Shown piece by piece: positions 15,126 through 26,197 of a DNA stretch of 34,441 nucleotides (its first letter is position 1; each line of letters opens with the position of its first letter). The position numbers were made by a program, and so were the translations under genes. The notes under the pieces are model-generated. The model was not told where the DNA came from. It was given only the letters and a program-made list of their open reading frames with translations, and did no database searches. Source of the stretch: Phycisphaerales bacterium (GTDB lineage: Bacteria; Planctomycetota; Phycisphaerae; Phycisphaerales; SM1A02); assembly GCA_014238205.1 (NCBI GenBank), contig JABABM010000001.1, positions 140,850 through 175,290 of the forward strand. Reading direction: 5' to 3'.

Positions 15126-17975
15126 TCAGGCGGGTGGCGTGGCTGTCATGGATGGATCGATTCCAATCGCTTCCACGAGCAGTTGGTGCTGCTCGGCTGC
15201 GTGGATCTTGGTTGATGCGACTGCTGGTGAATCATTCTCGGGTCGACCCACGTATCGGAGCCGGGAACCGAGCCTGGATGTGAACTGTTCATTGATGAAG
15301 ACCCATGCGCCCATGTTGCGAGGTTCTTCCTGGACCCACGACATCTTGCGGATGCCTGCATAGCGTTCAAGGATCGCGTTCACCTCGACAATGGGGAAGG
15401 GATAGAGCTGTTCGATGCGAACGATGGCGGCGTGCGTCGCTCCGACCTTCTCCCGGTGCGCCACCAGGTCGTAGTACACCTTGCCGGTGCAGAAGAGCAC
15501 TCGGTCGATCTTCGCCGGGTCCGGCCTGGTGGGGTCGTCGATCACGTGCTGGAAGCGACCCGTGACCAGTTCTCCCGGGGCGGATCTCGCCGAGGGATGT
15601 CGAAGCAGGCTCTTGGGCGTCATGACGATGAGGGGCTTTCGGAAGTTGCGTTTCACCTGTCTTCGCAGCATGTGGAAGAACTGCGCGGGCGTCGTCGGGT
15701 TGACCACTTCCATGTTCCCCGAGGCACAGAGCTGGAGGAACCGTTCCAGTCGGGCTGAGGAGTGCTCCGGTCCCTGTCCCTCGTATCCATGGGGGAGGAG
15801 CAGGACCAGCCCGCTCCATCGAGCCCATTTCTTCTCGGCTGATGCGATGAACTGGTCGAAGAAGACCTGCCCGGCATTGGCGAAGTCGCCGAACTGGGCT
15901 TCCCAGACGACGAGCATGTTTGGGTCGCCAAGCGAGTAGCCGTATTCGAAACCGATGCAGCCACCCTCGGTGACTGGACTGTTGTAGATGCAGATGCGTC
16001 CCTGGGAGTCGGCGACATGGTTGAGGGGGAGGTGTTCTTCCCCGGTTGTTGCATCTACGAGTACGGAGTGACGATGTGAGAAGGTGCCACGTTGAACATC
16101 CTCTCCGGTAAGCCTGACGTGGACGCCTTCCTGGAGGATTGTTCCATATGCAAGGAGTTCTCCGAGTCCCCAATCGAGTGGTTCGTCGGCATCGATGCAG
16201 TTGCCCCTGTAGGCGAGGATCCGTTCCAGTTTTCGATGGGGTTCGTGGTTCTCGGGTGAAGACCCGAGAGATTCAGCGACATCCCTGAGTACCTCGATCG
16301 ACACGGACGTGTCCACGGGTGTCCAGTCGTAATGCGGCGAAAGCCCTCCCCAGGTGCTGTTGTCATCAAAGGCCGGTGGGACCGGTTCGATGGGTCGCTC
16401 CCGGGATCGCTCCTGGGAGGCATCGAGCACGTTCTGGAGTCGTTGACGGGACGCATCGTATTCCTCGCTCGTGATGACTCCTCGCTCAAGCAGGGCGGTT
16501 GCGTACTGTTCGACGACCGGCACCTGGTCCTTGATGACTGCATACATCTCCGGTTGGGTGAATGCAGGTTCATCGGTTTCATTGTGTCCGTACTTTCGAT
16601 ACCCGTAGAGGTCGATCACGACATCTTCCTGGAATCGCTGCCGGTACTCGTAGGCCATGTGCATCACCTGGATGCAGGTTTCCGGGTCGTGCCCATTGAC
16701 GTGGAAGATGGGTACGTCGATTCCACGGGCGATGTCCGTGCAGTATCGGCCGGTGAAGAGATCTTCAGGAACGGTCGTGAACCCGATCTGGTTGTTGATG
16801 ATCAGGTGAATCGTCCCACCCACCTCGTAGCCTTCAAGACCCGAGAGGTTGAGCGTCTCCTGGACGATCCCCTGTCCGGGGAAGGAGGCATCTCCGTGGA
16901 TGAGGACCGGGATGCATCGTTGCCGGTCATCGTCGTTCCGCAGGCGTTGTTTCGCCCGGGCTCTTCCAAGGGTGACTGGATGTCCCCATTCCAGGTGGGA
17001 CGGGTTGGACGACATGGAGAGGTGGAGTTGTACTCCCGCATCCGTCACGACATCACTGCTGAATCCACGGTGGTACTTGACATCACCACCTGCATTCAGG
17101 AAGTCCTCTGCCCAGCTTTCCTCGAACTCGGTGAACAACTGCTCATAGCTCTTCTCCAGGATGTTCACGAGCACATTGATACGACCGCGATGCGCCATGC
17201 CGAATGCCAGTTCCTCGACGCCGTCGGAAGAGGCAATGACGAGCAGTTCATTGAGCATGGGTATCAATGTCTCGTTCCCCTCGAGACTGAACCACTTCTT
17301 CCCGATGTACCGTCGCATCAGGAATTGCTCGAGCCCGGTCGCCTGGACCAGTTCCCTGAGAATCCGTTTCCTGATCGAGTGGTCAAGGTCACCGGCCCGT
17401 GGCAACTGCTCGACTCGCTCGATGACCCAGTTTCGTTGTTCGAGATTCCGGATGTGTGACACTTCTGCTCCGAGCGTTCCGCACCATGCTCGTTGCAGTG
17501 CATCAAGGACGTCCGAAGCCGTCGACGTGTTCTCGACCGGGACAGCACGAGGATCAACCTGGACCTGGAGGTTCTTCGCTTCCAGGCCGAGTGCAACCGG
17601 GTCGAGTTCGACCGGCAGCGATGGTGCATCGGACAGCGGGTCCAGGTGGGCTCCAAGGTGACCAAGGTCGCGATACCGTTCGATGCATCGGTCAATGGTG
17701 TTCTGCACACCGCCATCGGTTGCTGCATCATGGACGGGCAGGGATGTTCCAGGAGAGGTGGCAGCCTCTTCATCATTCGGGTCGGGGGCCTGGCGAATCC
17801 CAAGGTCGAAGCCCTCGAAGAACCGGGTCCATTCCCCGGAGGTCGATCCCGGGTCTTCAAGCCATTGCTGGTAGAGCTCTTCGACGTAGCGACCATTCCA
17901 CCCATTGATTGATGGTGGTGGCCCGTTCCTGGTGTTCGCCAGGTCGGCTTCTGACCGATTCATCTCGCCGCTCAT
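15126..17975 (-). CDS. sucA: 2-oxoglutarate dehydrogenase E1 component
   Basis: This thiamine-diphosphate enzyme decarboxylates 2-oxoglutarate and passes the succinyl group to SucB. At 949 residues it has the usual single-chain E1o length. The N-terminal E2-docking segment is seen (YVEELYQQWLEDPGS at 30-44). Further on are GMAHRGRINVLVN at 259-271, HGDASFPGQG at 360-369, the ThDP-binding stretch INNQIGFTT near 393-401, HVNGHDPE, and YGHNETDEPAFTQPEMY. The C-terminus has the conserved VQEEPRNMGAW. Two starts, 17975 and 17963 (residue 5), are both possible. It is downstream of priA with a 156-base gap that holds a possible promoter. Confidence 0.97.
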   Translation of the reverse strand: MSGEMNRSEADLANTRNGPPPSINGWNGRYVEELYQQWLEDPGSTSGEWTRFFEGFDLGIRQAPDPNDEEAATSPGTSLPVHDAATDGGVQNTIDRCIERYRDLGHLGAHLDPLSDAPSLPVELDPVALGLEAKNLQVQVDPRAVPVENTSTASDVLDALQRAWCGTLGAEVSHIRNLEQRNWVIERVEQLPRAGDLDHSIRKRILRELVQATGLEQFLMRRYIGKKWFSLEGNETLIPMLNELLVIASSDGVEELAFGMAHRGRINVLVNILEKSYEQLFTEFEESWAEDFLNAGGDVKYHRGFSSDVVTDAGVQLHLSMSSNPSHLEWGHPVTLGRARAKQRLRNDDDRQRCIPVLIHGDASFPGQGIVQETLNLSGLEGYEVGGTIHLIINNQIGFTTVPEDLFTGRYCTDIARGIDVPIFHVNGHDPETCIQVMHMAYEYRQRFQEDVVIDLYGYRKYGHNETDEPAFTQPEMYAVIKDQVPVVEQYATALLERGVITSEEYDASRQRLQNVLDASQERSRERPIEPVPPAFDDNSTWGGLSPHYDWTPVDTSVSIEVLRDVAESLGSSPENHEPHRKLERILAYRGNCIDADEPLDWGLGELLAYGTILQEGVHVRLTGEDVQRGTFSHRHSVLVDATTGEEHLPLNHVADSQGRICIYNSPVTEGGCIGFEYGYSLGDPNMLVVWEAQFGDFANAGQVFFDQFIASAEKKWARWSGLVLLLPHGYEGQGPEHSSARLERFLQLCASGNMEVVNPTTPAQFFHMLRRQVKRNFRKPLIVMTPKSLLRHPSARSAPGELVTGRFQHVIDDPTRPDPAKIDRVLFCTGKVYYDLVAHREKVGATHAAIVRIEQLYPFPIVEVNAILERYAGIRKMSWVQEEPRNMGAWVFINEQFTSRLGSRLRYVGRPENDSPAVASTKIHAAEQHQLLVEAIGIDPSMTATPPA

Positions 17976-18065
17976 CAGGTTTCTCTGGGTTCTCGAAGTG
18001 CTTGGAGCACCTTGGAATCGCTCTTTTAAGCCCTTGACAGGGCACGGAGCCTTGGAAGACTGGGG

Positions 18066-18071
18066 ATTCTA
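18066..18071 (-). promoter_or_regulatory. Possible -10 of sucAB
   Basis: TAGAAT on the minus strand (5/6 to consensus) lies 90 bases before the sucA start in the gap after priA. Just upstream of it is a dyad, GGGCAG-n3-CTGCCC at 18084-18098, which could be an operator. No good -35 box is seen. Confidence 0.4.
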
Positions 18072-18083
18072 CCATCTTGCGAT

Positions 18084-18098
18084 GGGCAGGACCTGCCC
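18084..18098. repeat. GGGCAG-n3-CTGCCC dyad between priA and sucA
   Basis: A perfect six-base inverted repeat with a three-base spacer, 33 bases past the priA stop and directly upstream of the possible sucA -10. No T-run follows on the minus strand, which makes a priA terminator less likely than a protein-binding site. The direct repeats CCTTGGAA at 18010-18017 and 18050-18057 lie in the same gap. Confidence 0.45.
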
Positions 18099-18131
18099 TG
18101 CAGGAACGTTCTACTGACTTCGCGTGGAGTT

Positions 18132-20426
18132 CTACAGCAGGTTCCGAGGATCCACATCGACCTGGAAGCGTGAAGAGGGTTCGAGGAGCAGTCGATCCCG
18201 TGCCTGCGAGAGGAGTGCCTGGAGTCTTGATGCAGAGGGTGCAAGGACCTCGACCTGTTCTCGCCATGTATCAGCAATACGGGCGATTGGACAGGTCGAA
18301 GGCCCCCTGATCGTGACGTCCGTTTCCGCAAGTTCCTGCAGTTGGCGAGCGATCCTGATCGCAGCCTCCGTGGCTCGATCTCGATTCCGATCACGGATGA
18401 TGATTCTCGCCAGCCGCGTAGCTGGTGGCAGCCCCATCTGCTGTCGATCAGCCAACTCGGTTTCTGCAAAGGTGTCATAGTCATTCCTTGCTGCCATCAT
18501 GATGGCAGGGGAGGAGGGATCAAAGGTCTGGATGATTGCCAGTCCACCTGCCGAGCCACGACCACACCGACCGGTGACCTGGCTGACAAGTTGGTAGGTT
18601 CGTTCCACGGCCCTGAAATCAGGAAGGTGCATTGCCGTATCGGCATCGATGACACCTACGAGCCGAACACCTGGAACATCAAGTCCCTTTGCGATCATCT
18701 GTGTTCCAACGAGCACCTGGATTCGCCCTGAAGCAAAATCGCCAAGTGCTTCATGAAAGTCCTGCATGGATCGCATGCTGTCGGAATCGACACGCCTGAG
18801 GGCTCCTCCCTCTGCCAGCGTGGGCCATCGATCTTCAAGTTCGGCCTCGATTCGTTGTGTTCCCAGTCCAAGTTTCACGACGGACTTGCTGCAGTCTGGG
18901 CAGGTCGCTGGAAGGCGTACTTCCGTGTTGCAGTGATGGCACCGGAGGTAGCCCCCCGAGGGCAGGTCGCCGGCTCGGTGGAAGACCATGGAGACATCAC
19001 AGTGTTCACACTTCATCATCCAGCCACATGACCTGCTGCTGCAGGAGACGTAACTGGCCCAGCCCCTTCGGTTTAAAAGAAGCAGGACCTGGTGATTATC
19101 TTCGAGTGTCTGGTTGATTGCGCTGGCAAGGGTGGGTCCGATCAGCAGGTGATTTCGCCGTGCATTCCTGCGTTCCTCCACGAGGTCGACGATCCGCACG
19201 GACGGCACGACCAGGCCCGGTGCACGCTCCGGCAGTCGATGCAGTTTGGAAACACCTCGACGTGTTGCATTCCACCAGCTTTCAAGGGCCGGAGTAGCGG
19301 ATCCAAGGAGCACTGGGCACCCGGCCAACTGGCCTCGACGGATTGCCGTGTCGCGACCGTTGTACCTCGGGGTGGTTTCCTGCTTGTAGGAACTGTCGTG
19401 TTCCTCGTCGACGATGATGAGTCCAAGTCGGTCGGTGGGAATGGGAGCAAAGACGGCGCTCCGGGCACCGAGGACGATGTCGGCTTCACCAGCAGCGGCC
19501 AGGGACCATTGCTGGTGTCGCTGCGCGTCGGTGAGGGCAGAATGAAGCACTGCTACACGATGTTCCGGGAAGCGTCCGATGAGTCGCCCGCCGGTCTGTG
19601 GTGTCAGGGCGATCTCGGGTACGAGCAGGAGGACGACCCGGCCTTGTCGAAGCACCTGTTCGATGAGCCGGATGTAGACCTCGGTCTTTCCTGAGCCGGT
19701 GACACCCAGCAGCAGGTGCGTGGAGAACCCTTCGCCCAGGTGCGAGCCAATCGAATCAATGACTGCCTGTTGAGCCTGCGTAGGAATATCTGGAACGATT
19801 TCGCCTGGAGGGGGCGTTCGCCATTTTGCTTCGATCTCGGTTCTTCGTCTTTCGAGTAGAAAGCCATCACGAAGCAGGCGATCGACGGGCCCGCTGGTCC
19901 TGATACCGGCCATCTCCTTCAAACGGAGCAACTCGACGGGCCGCTCCATTTCAGGCATCGACTGGAGTGCATCGAGCACCTGCCGCTGCTTTGTCGTTGG
20001 TTTCACATCAACTGGTGGATCCGGGGCAAGATCCAGCAGTCGCCTCTTCACTGATCCGACACCACGTCGAACTGCCGAGGGGAGCATGGCGGCGACGGTC
20101 AATCCCAGTGGGGCCTGGTAGTACTGCGCGACCCATCTGGCGACTCCCATGAGGTCGGCGGGGAGGCCCCGTGCCGATCCATCACGCCGGAGGATCCACT
20201 TCACGTTTTCTGGATCCATGGATGGCTCAAGCACGCGATCGACGACGTAGCCGGCAACTGGCGTGCTTCCACGCCCCAGGGGCACGACGACTCGCTCACC
20301 TGTTTCAAGATCGGCCAGTTCTCGAGGAATTGCATAGGTCAACCCATCGGGATATCGATCAATTCCTCGCTCAACGGCGATCTGGGCGTAGCCGGCATTG
20401 GGTTCCTGTGGAAAGAGAGAGCTCAT
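18132..20426 (-). CDS. priA: Primosomal protein N' (replication restart helicase PriA)
   Basis: PriA is a 3'-5' helicase that recognises stalled forks and reloads the replisome. From ATG 20426 the product has 764 residues. Counted from the in-frame GTG 13 codons earlier (20465), it has Walker A GVTGSGKT at 254-261, the DEEH box at 353-356 and an eight-cysteine zinc-binding insert (Cys 475, 480, 486, 489, 509, 512, 522, 525). The first pair is spaced CxxxxC, whereas E. coli has CxxC. I prefer ATG 20426 because the GTG form would run through the divergent carA promoter and its first 13 residues look unconserved. A weak AGCAGG precedes the ATG. Confidence 0.94.
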   Translation of the reverse strand: MSSLFPQEPNAGYAQIAVERGIDRYPDGLTYAIPRELADLETGERVVVPLGRGSTPVAGYVVDRVLEPSMDPENVKWILRRDGSARGLPADLMGVARWVAQYYQAPLGLTVAAMLPSAVRRGVGSVKRRLLDLAPDPPVDVKPTTKQRQVLDALQSMPEMERPVELLRLKEMAGIRTSGPVDRLLRDGFLLERRRTEIEAKWRTPPPGEIVPDIPTQAQQAVIDSIGSHLGEGFSTHLLLGVTGSGKTEVYIRLIEQVLRQGRVVLLLVPEIALTPQTGGRLIGRFPEHRVAVLHSALTDAQRHQQWSLAAAGEADIVLGARSAVFAPIPTDRLGLIIVDEEHDSSYKQETTPRYNGRDTAIRRGQLAGCPVLLGSATPALESWWNATRRGVSKLHRLPERAPGLVVPSVRIVDLVEERRNARRNHLLIGPTLASAINQTLEDNHQVLLLLNRRGWASYVSCSSRSCGWMMKCEHCDVSMVFHRAGDLPSGGYLRCHHCNTEVRLPATCPDCSKSVVKLGLGTQRIEAELEDRWPTLAEGGALRRVDSDSMRSMQDFHEALGDFASGRIQVLVGTQMIAKGLDVPGVRLVGVIDADTAMHLPDFRAVERTYQLVSQVTGRCGRGSAGGLAIIQTFDPSSPAIMMAARNDYDTFAETELADRQQMGLPPATRLARIIIRDRNRDRATEAAIRIARQLQELAETDVTIRGPSTCPIARIADTWREQVEVLAPSASRLQALLSQARDRLLLEPSSRFQVDVDPRNLL

Positions 20427-20453
20427 GGGGGCGCCTGCTTGCTGTGACTTGAT

Positions 20454-20460
20454 TACAATA
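20454..20460. promoter_or_regulatory. -10 element of carA, overlapping a possible priA -10
   Basis: TACAAT at 20454-20459 on the plus strand is a 5/6 -10 match, followed by ACCCAC and the carA ATG at 20466, with no Shine-Dalgarno sequence: a leaderless arrangement. Read on the minus strand, 20460-20455 is TATTGT, a possible -10 for priA placed 28 bases before ATG 20426. The two elements share six base pairs, so the two promoters would exclude each other. Confidence 0.5.
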
Positions 20461-20465
20461 CCCAC

Positions 20466-21665
20466 ATGCCGGACACCACAGTGACGACCGCGCGCCTTGT
20501 TCTTGAGGACGGGGCCGTTTTTTCAGGTCAGGCCTTCGCCTGCAGCAAGGAGCCGATCACCGGGTTCGGCGAGGTTGTCTTCAATACCGCCATGACGGGG
20601 TACCAGGAAGCCCTGACAGACCCGAGTTATCTCGGGCAGATCCTTGTCATGACTGCGCCGCAGGTAGGCAACTACGGCGTCAACTCCGAAGACGTGGAGT
20701 CGACGCGCCCCCAGGTTGCCGGCTTCGTAATTCGTGAGGAATCTAGAGTGGATTCCAACTTTCGATCGGAGTCGATGCTTGGCGACTGGCTCAGTTCACA
20801 CGGGATTCCGGCATTGAGCGGAATCGACACGCGTGCATTGGTTCGAAGGTTGCGTACAGCAGGCGTGATGCGAGGGGTGATTACAACCGACATGAACCAG
20901 ACCGTCGAACAGTTGCTCAAGTCGGTCAAGGAATCTCCATCGATGTCCGGTCGGAACCTTGCAGCCGAGGCATGCCAATCCAGTGGCGATGGGTGGGACA
21001 CGGGCCTTGGTCCCTTTGCAACGATCAAGCCGGATGGATCCGTACCCGGGGAAGCGACGTTCCGTGTCGTAGCCATTGACTGTGGAGCGAAGCGGAACAT
21101 CTATCGACATCTTGTTGACAAGGGATGCGAAGTGATCCAGCTTCCATGGGATACGACACCGGAGGCCATCAGGGCCGAAAAACCAGATGGGATATTCGTT
21201 TCCAACGGCCCGGGGGATCCGGCTGCTGTCGAGCCCTTGATCGAGACACTGAAAGTCGTTGCGGGGGAGGTTCCGACATTCGGGATCTGCCTCGGTCACC
21301 AGCTGCTTGCCCTGGCCTTGGGTGCTACGACTTGGAAACTCCCATTTGGCCATCGTGGGGCCAACCAGCCCGTTCGCGACATGGAGACTGGGCGGGTGGA
21401 GATTACGAGCCAGAATCATGGGTTCTGTGTCGATTGGTCTTCGCTGGAGGCCTTGGATTGCCAGGTGACCCACGTTCATCTCAATGACAGGACCGTGGCA
21501 GGCTTCAGGCACAAGGCCAAGCCTATATTTGCCGTCCAATACCATCCTGAAGCCTCTCCAGGGCCACATGATGCAGCCCACCTGTTTGAGCGTTTCACTG
21601 CCATGATGGTGGATGCTCAGACGGCAAAGACCACTTCAAGGCCGGCCTCTGCTGCGGGTGCCTGA
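20466..21665 (+). CDS. carA: Carbamoyl-phosphate synthase small (glutaminase) subunit
   Basis: CarA hydrolyses glutamine and channels ammonia to CarB for carbamoyl phosphate, used for arginine and pyrimidines. The 399-residue product has the N-terminal CarA-specific domain (ARLVLEDGAVFSGQAFA, then FNTAMTGYQEALTDPSYLGQ) and the class I glutamine amidotransferase domain with nucleophile Cys275 in FGICLGHQLLALALG, and His360 and Glu362 in VQYHPEASPGPHD. The catalytic triad is complete. carB is not adjacent, so the two subunits are encoded apart. The ATG is fixed by the upstream -10 and the conserved N-terminus. Confidence 0.97.
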   Translation: MPDTTVTTARLVLEDGAVFSGQAFACSKEPITGFGEVVFNTAMTGYQEALTDPSYLGQILVMTAPQVGNYGVNSEDVESTRPQVAGFVIREESRVDSNFRSESMLGDWLSSHGIPALSGIDTRALVRRLRTAGVMRGVITTDMNQTVEQLLKSVKESPSMSGRNLAAEACQSSGDGWDTGLGPFATIKPDGSVPGEATFRVVAIDCGAKRNIYRHLVDKGCEVIQLPWDTTPEAIRAEKPDGIFVSNGPGDPAAVEPLIETLKVVAGEVPTFGICLGHQLLALALGATTWKLPFGHRGANQPVRDMETGRVEITSQNHGFCVDWSSLEALDCQVTHVHLNDRTVAGFRHKAKPIFAVQYHPEASPGPHDAAHLFERFTAMMVDAQTAKTTSRPASAAGA

Positions 21666-21688
21666 GATCCTGCTTTCCAGTGGAAAAA

Positions 21689-21712
21689 ACACGGAAAGCG
21701 GTTCCGCTGTGT
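21689..21712 (+). terminator. Weak hairpin downstream of carA
   Basis: AGCGG-tt-CCGCT (21697-21708) with ACAC/GTGT flanks (21689-21692 and 21709-21712) forms a bulged stem 24 bases after the carA stop. The run after it (GCTTGC) is not T-rich, so terminator function is uncertain. Confidence 0.3.
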
Positions 21713-21714
21713 GC

Positions 21715-21744
21715 TTGCAGATCAGGCTGCTGCCGGGGTAGACT
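21715..21744 (+). promoter_or_regulatory. Possible promoter of the secretin gene
   Basis: TTGCAG at 21715-21720 and TAGACT at 21739-21744 are separated by 18 bases, which would start transcription near 21751 and leave a leader of about 130 bases. The -35 match is poor (3/6), the -10 is fair. Confidence 0.35.
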
Positions 21745-21774
21745 TCGGGCTTCCCGTGGTCATCACTGCGGGTG

Positions 21775-21796
21775 GAACCCATCCGAATATGGGTTC
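21775..21796 (+). repeat. Perfect 8-bp hairpin in the secretin leader
   Basis: GAACCCAT (21775-21782) and ATGGGTTC (21789-21796) pair exactly around a six-base loop. No T-run follows. It lies within the predicted leader of the secretin mRNA. Confidence 0.6.
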
Positions 21797-21824
21797 TGAT
21801 CATGGTCGAGGAGCTGGGGTAGGC

Positions 21825-21834
21825 CCCTATAGGG
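21825..21834. repeat. 10-bp palindrome CCCTATAGGG before the secretin gene
   Basis: A perfect palindrome 45 bases before the secretin ATG, embedded in two short GGGTAG-centred stems (GGGGtaggCCCC at 21816-21827 and AGGGtagCCCT at 21831-21841). It could be an operator or part of an RNA fold close to the ribosome-binding site. Confidence 0.4.
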
Positions 21835-21879
21835 TAGCCCTGAACGAATCGCGATGAACTGTCGCGATGGGAGAAGCGC

Positions 21880-25269
<3,390 letters not shown>

Positions 25270-25285
25270 TTCCTGGAGCACGTCC

Positions 25286-25645
25286 ATGACAGCCGATTCA
25301 ACGTTGCTGCGCATCGTTGACGAGGGAGATCTGCTCGAGGTTCGTTTCGCGACGGACACGATCGTCGACGAGGTGTCCATCCAGGGCATCGCCGGGGAAC
25401 TCCAGGAACTTGCCAAGGGGCGTGAAACCCCACGGTGCATCATCAACTTCTCAGGCGTCCGGCACTTCTCCTCGGCGGGGCTTGGCATGCTTGTCGATCT
25501 GAACTCGACCGTCCAGGAACGCGACGGCTGCATGGTGCTCACGGATATCTCCGACACCATCCGCGAGGTCTTCAAGATCACGAAGCTCGACCGTGTCTTT
25601 GCAATCGAGGCCACGTCGGCCGAGGCCCGTTCGAACATGGGTTGA
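25286..25645 (+). CDS. STAS-domain anti-anti-sigma factor (RsbV/SpoIIAA type)
   Basis: STAS proteins of this type bind and neutralise an anti-sigma kinase when unphosphorylated. The 119-residue protein is a single STAS domain. The key helix is INFSGVRHFSSAGLGMLVDL; aligning HFSSAGLGM with the SpoIIAA stretch MDSSGLGV makes Ser63 the likely phosphorylated residue. Ser62 stands where relatives have Asp, and Ala64 where they have Ser. GGAG at 25275-25278 gives a good start, 16 bases after the secretin stop, so it is probably co-transcribed with it. The RsbW-like kinase follows after 46 bases. No sigma factor gene is in the window. Confidence 0.88.
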   Translation: MTADSTLLRIVDEGDLLEVRFATDTIVDEVSIQGIAGELQELAKGRETPRCIINFSGVRHFSSAGLGMLVDLNSTVQERDGCMVLTDISDTIREVFKITKLDRVFAIEATSAEARSNMG

Positions 25646-25691
25646 TCCCCCGGGCCCGGCAGGGTCTCGACAGGGAAGGGGTGGGTGCTCG

Positions 25692-26156
25692 ATGCAATCG
25701 GATCGTCCTCCATACTCCCTGCAGGAAAGCATCCAGAGCACGCGTGAAGAGGTCGAGCGCGTGATGTCCTGTTGCCTTGAGCAGCTCGAGGCCCATGGCC
25801 ATGACGAGGCAGCCATCTTCGCGATCCGCCTGGCCTTGGAGGAGGCCTTGTCCAACGCGATCTTCCATGGCAATGGCAGTGATGCCTCGAAGCAGATCAC
25901 GGTTCAGGTGCAGATCACCGCGGACCAGTTCACCGCATCGGTGACGGATGAGGGACCCGGATACGACCCGGTTCATGTGCCGGATCCCACGGCCGACGAG
26001 AATCTCTCGATCGCCTCGGGTCGGGGTCTTGCCCTGATCCGGTCGTTCATGACCGAGGTGACGCTGGTGCCCCCGGGCAATTGCATCCAGATGCGATATA
26101 GCCCTGGCGGCGACTCGAACATCCGACCTGCGGGGGGTGTTGTTACATTTGACTGA
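25692..26156 (+). CDS. RsbW-like anti-sigma serine/threonine kinase
   Basis: Such kinases sequester a sigma factor or other partner and phosphorylate the STAS antagonist. The 154-residue GHKL ATPase has the N box EEALSNAIFHGN at 50-61, G1 DEGPG at 86-90 and G2 SGRGLAL at 109-115, all intact, so ATP binding is expected. I chose ATG 25692 because homology begins there; AAGGG at 25677-25681 lies ten bases upstream. It pairs with the STAS gene directly before it. Its target (a sigma factor or a non-sigma partner) is not encoded nearby. The tail after the domain (GGDSNIRPAGGVVTFD) is not recognisable. Confidence 0.88.
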   Translation: MQSDRPPYSLQESIQSTREEVERVMSCCLEQLEAHGHDEAAIFAIRLALEEALSNAIFHGNGSDASKQITVQVQITADQFTASVTDEGPGYDPVHVPDPTADENLSIASGRGLALIRSFMTEVTLVPPGNCIQMRYSPGGDSNIRPAGGVVTFD

Positions 26157-26197
26157 AAAACCATTATCAATACCGCCAAGTCCGGAGATTCTCTCTC

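Noticed and set aside
16332..17459. 375-codon plus-strand open frame inside sucA
   Set aside because: Antisense to a complete, conserved sucA, with no recognisable protein features.
21665..21879. A tRNA or known riboswitch in the gap before the secretin gene
   Set aside because: Stems are present, but no cloverleaf, no T-loop consensus and no riboswitch core that I recognise.
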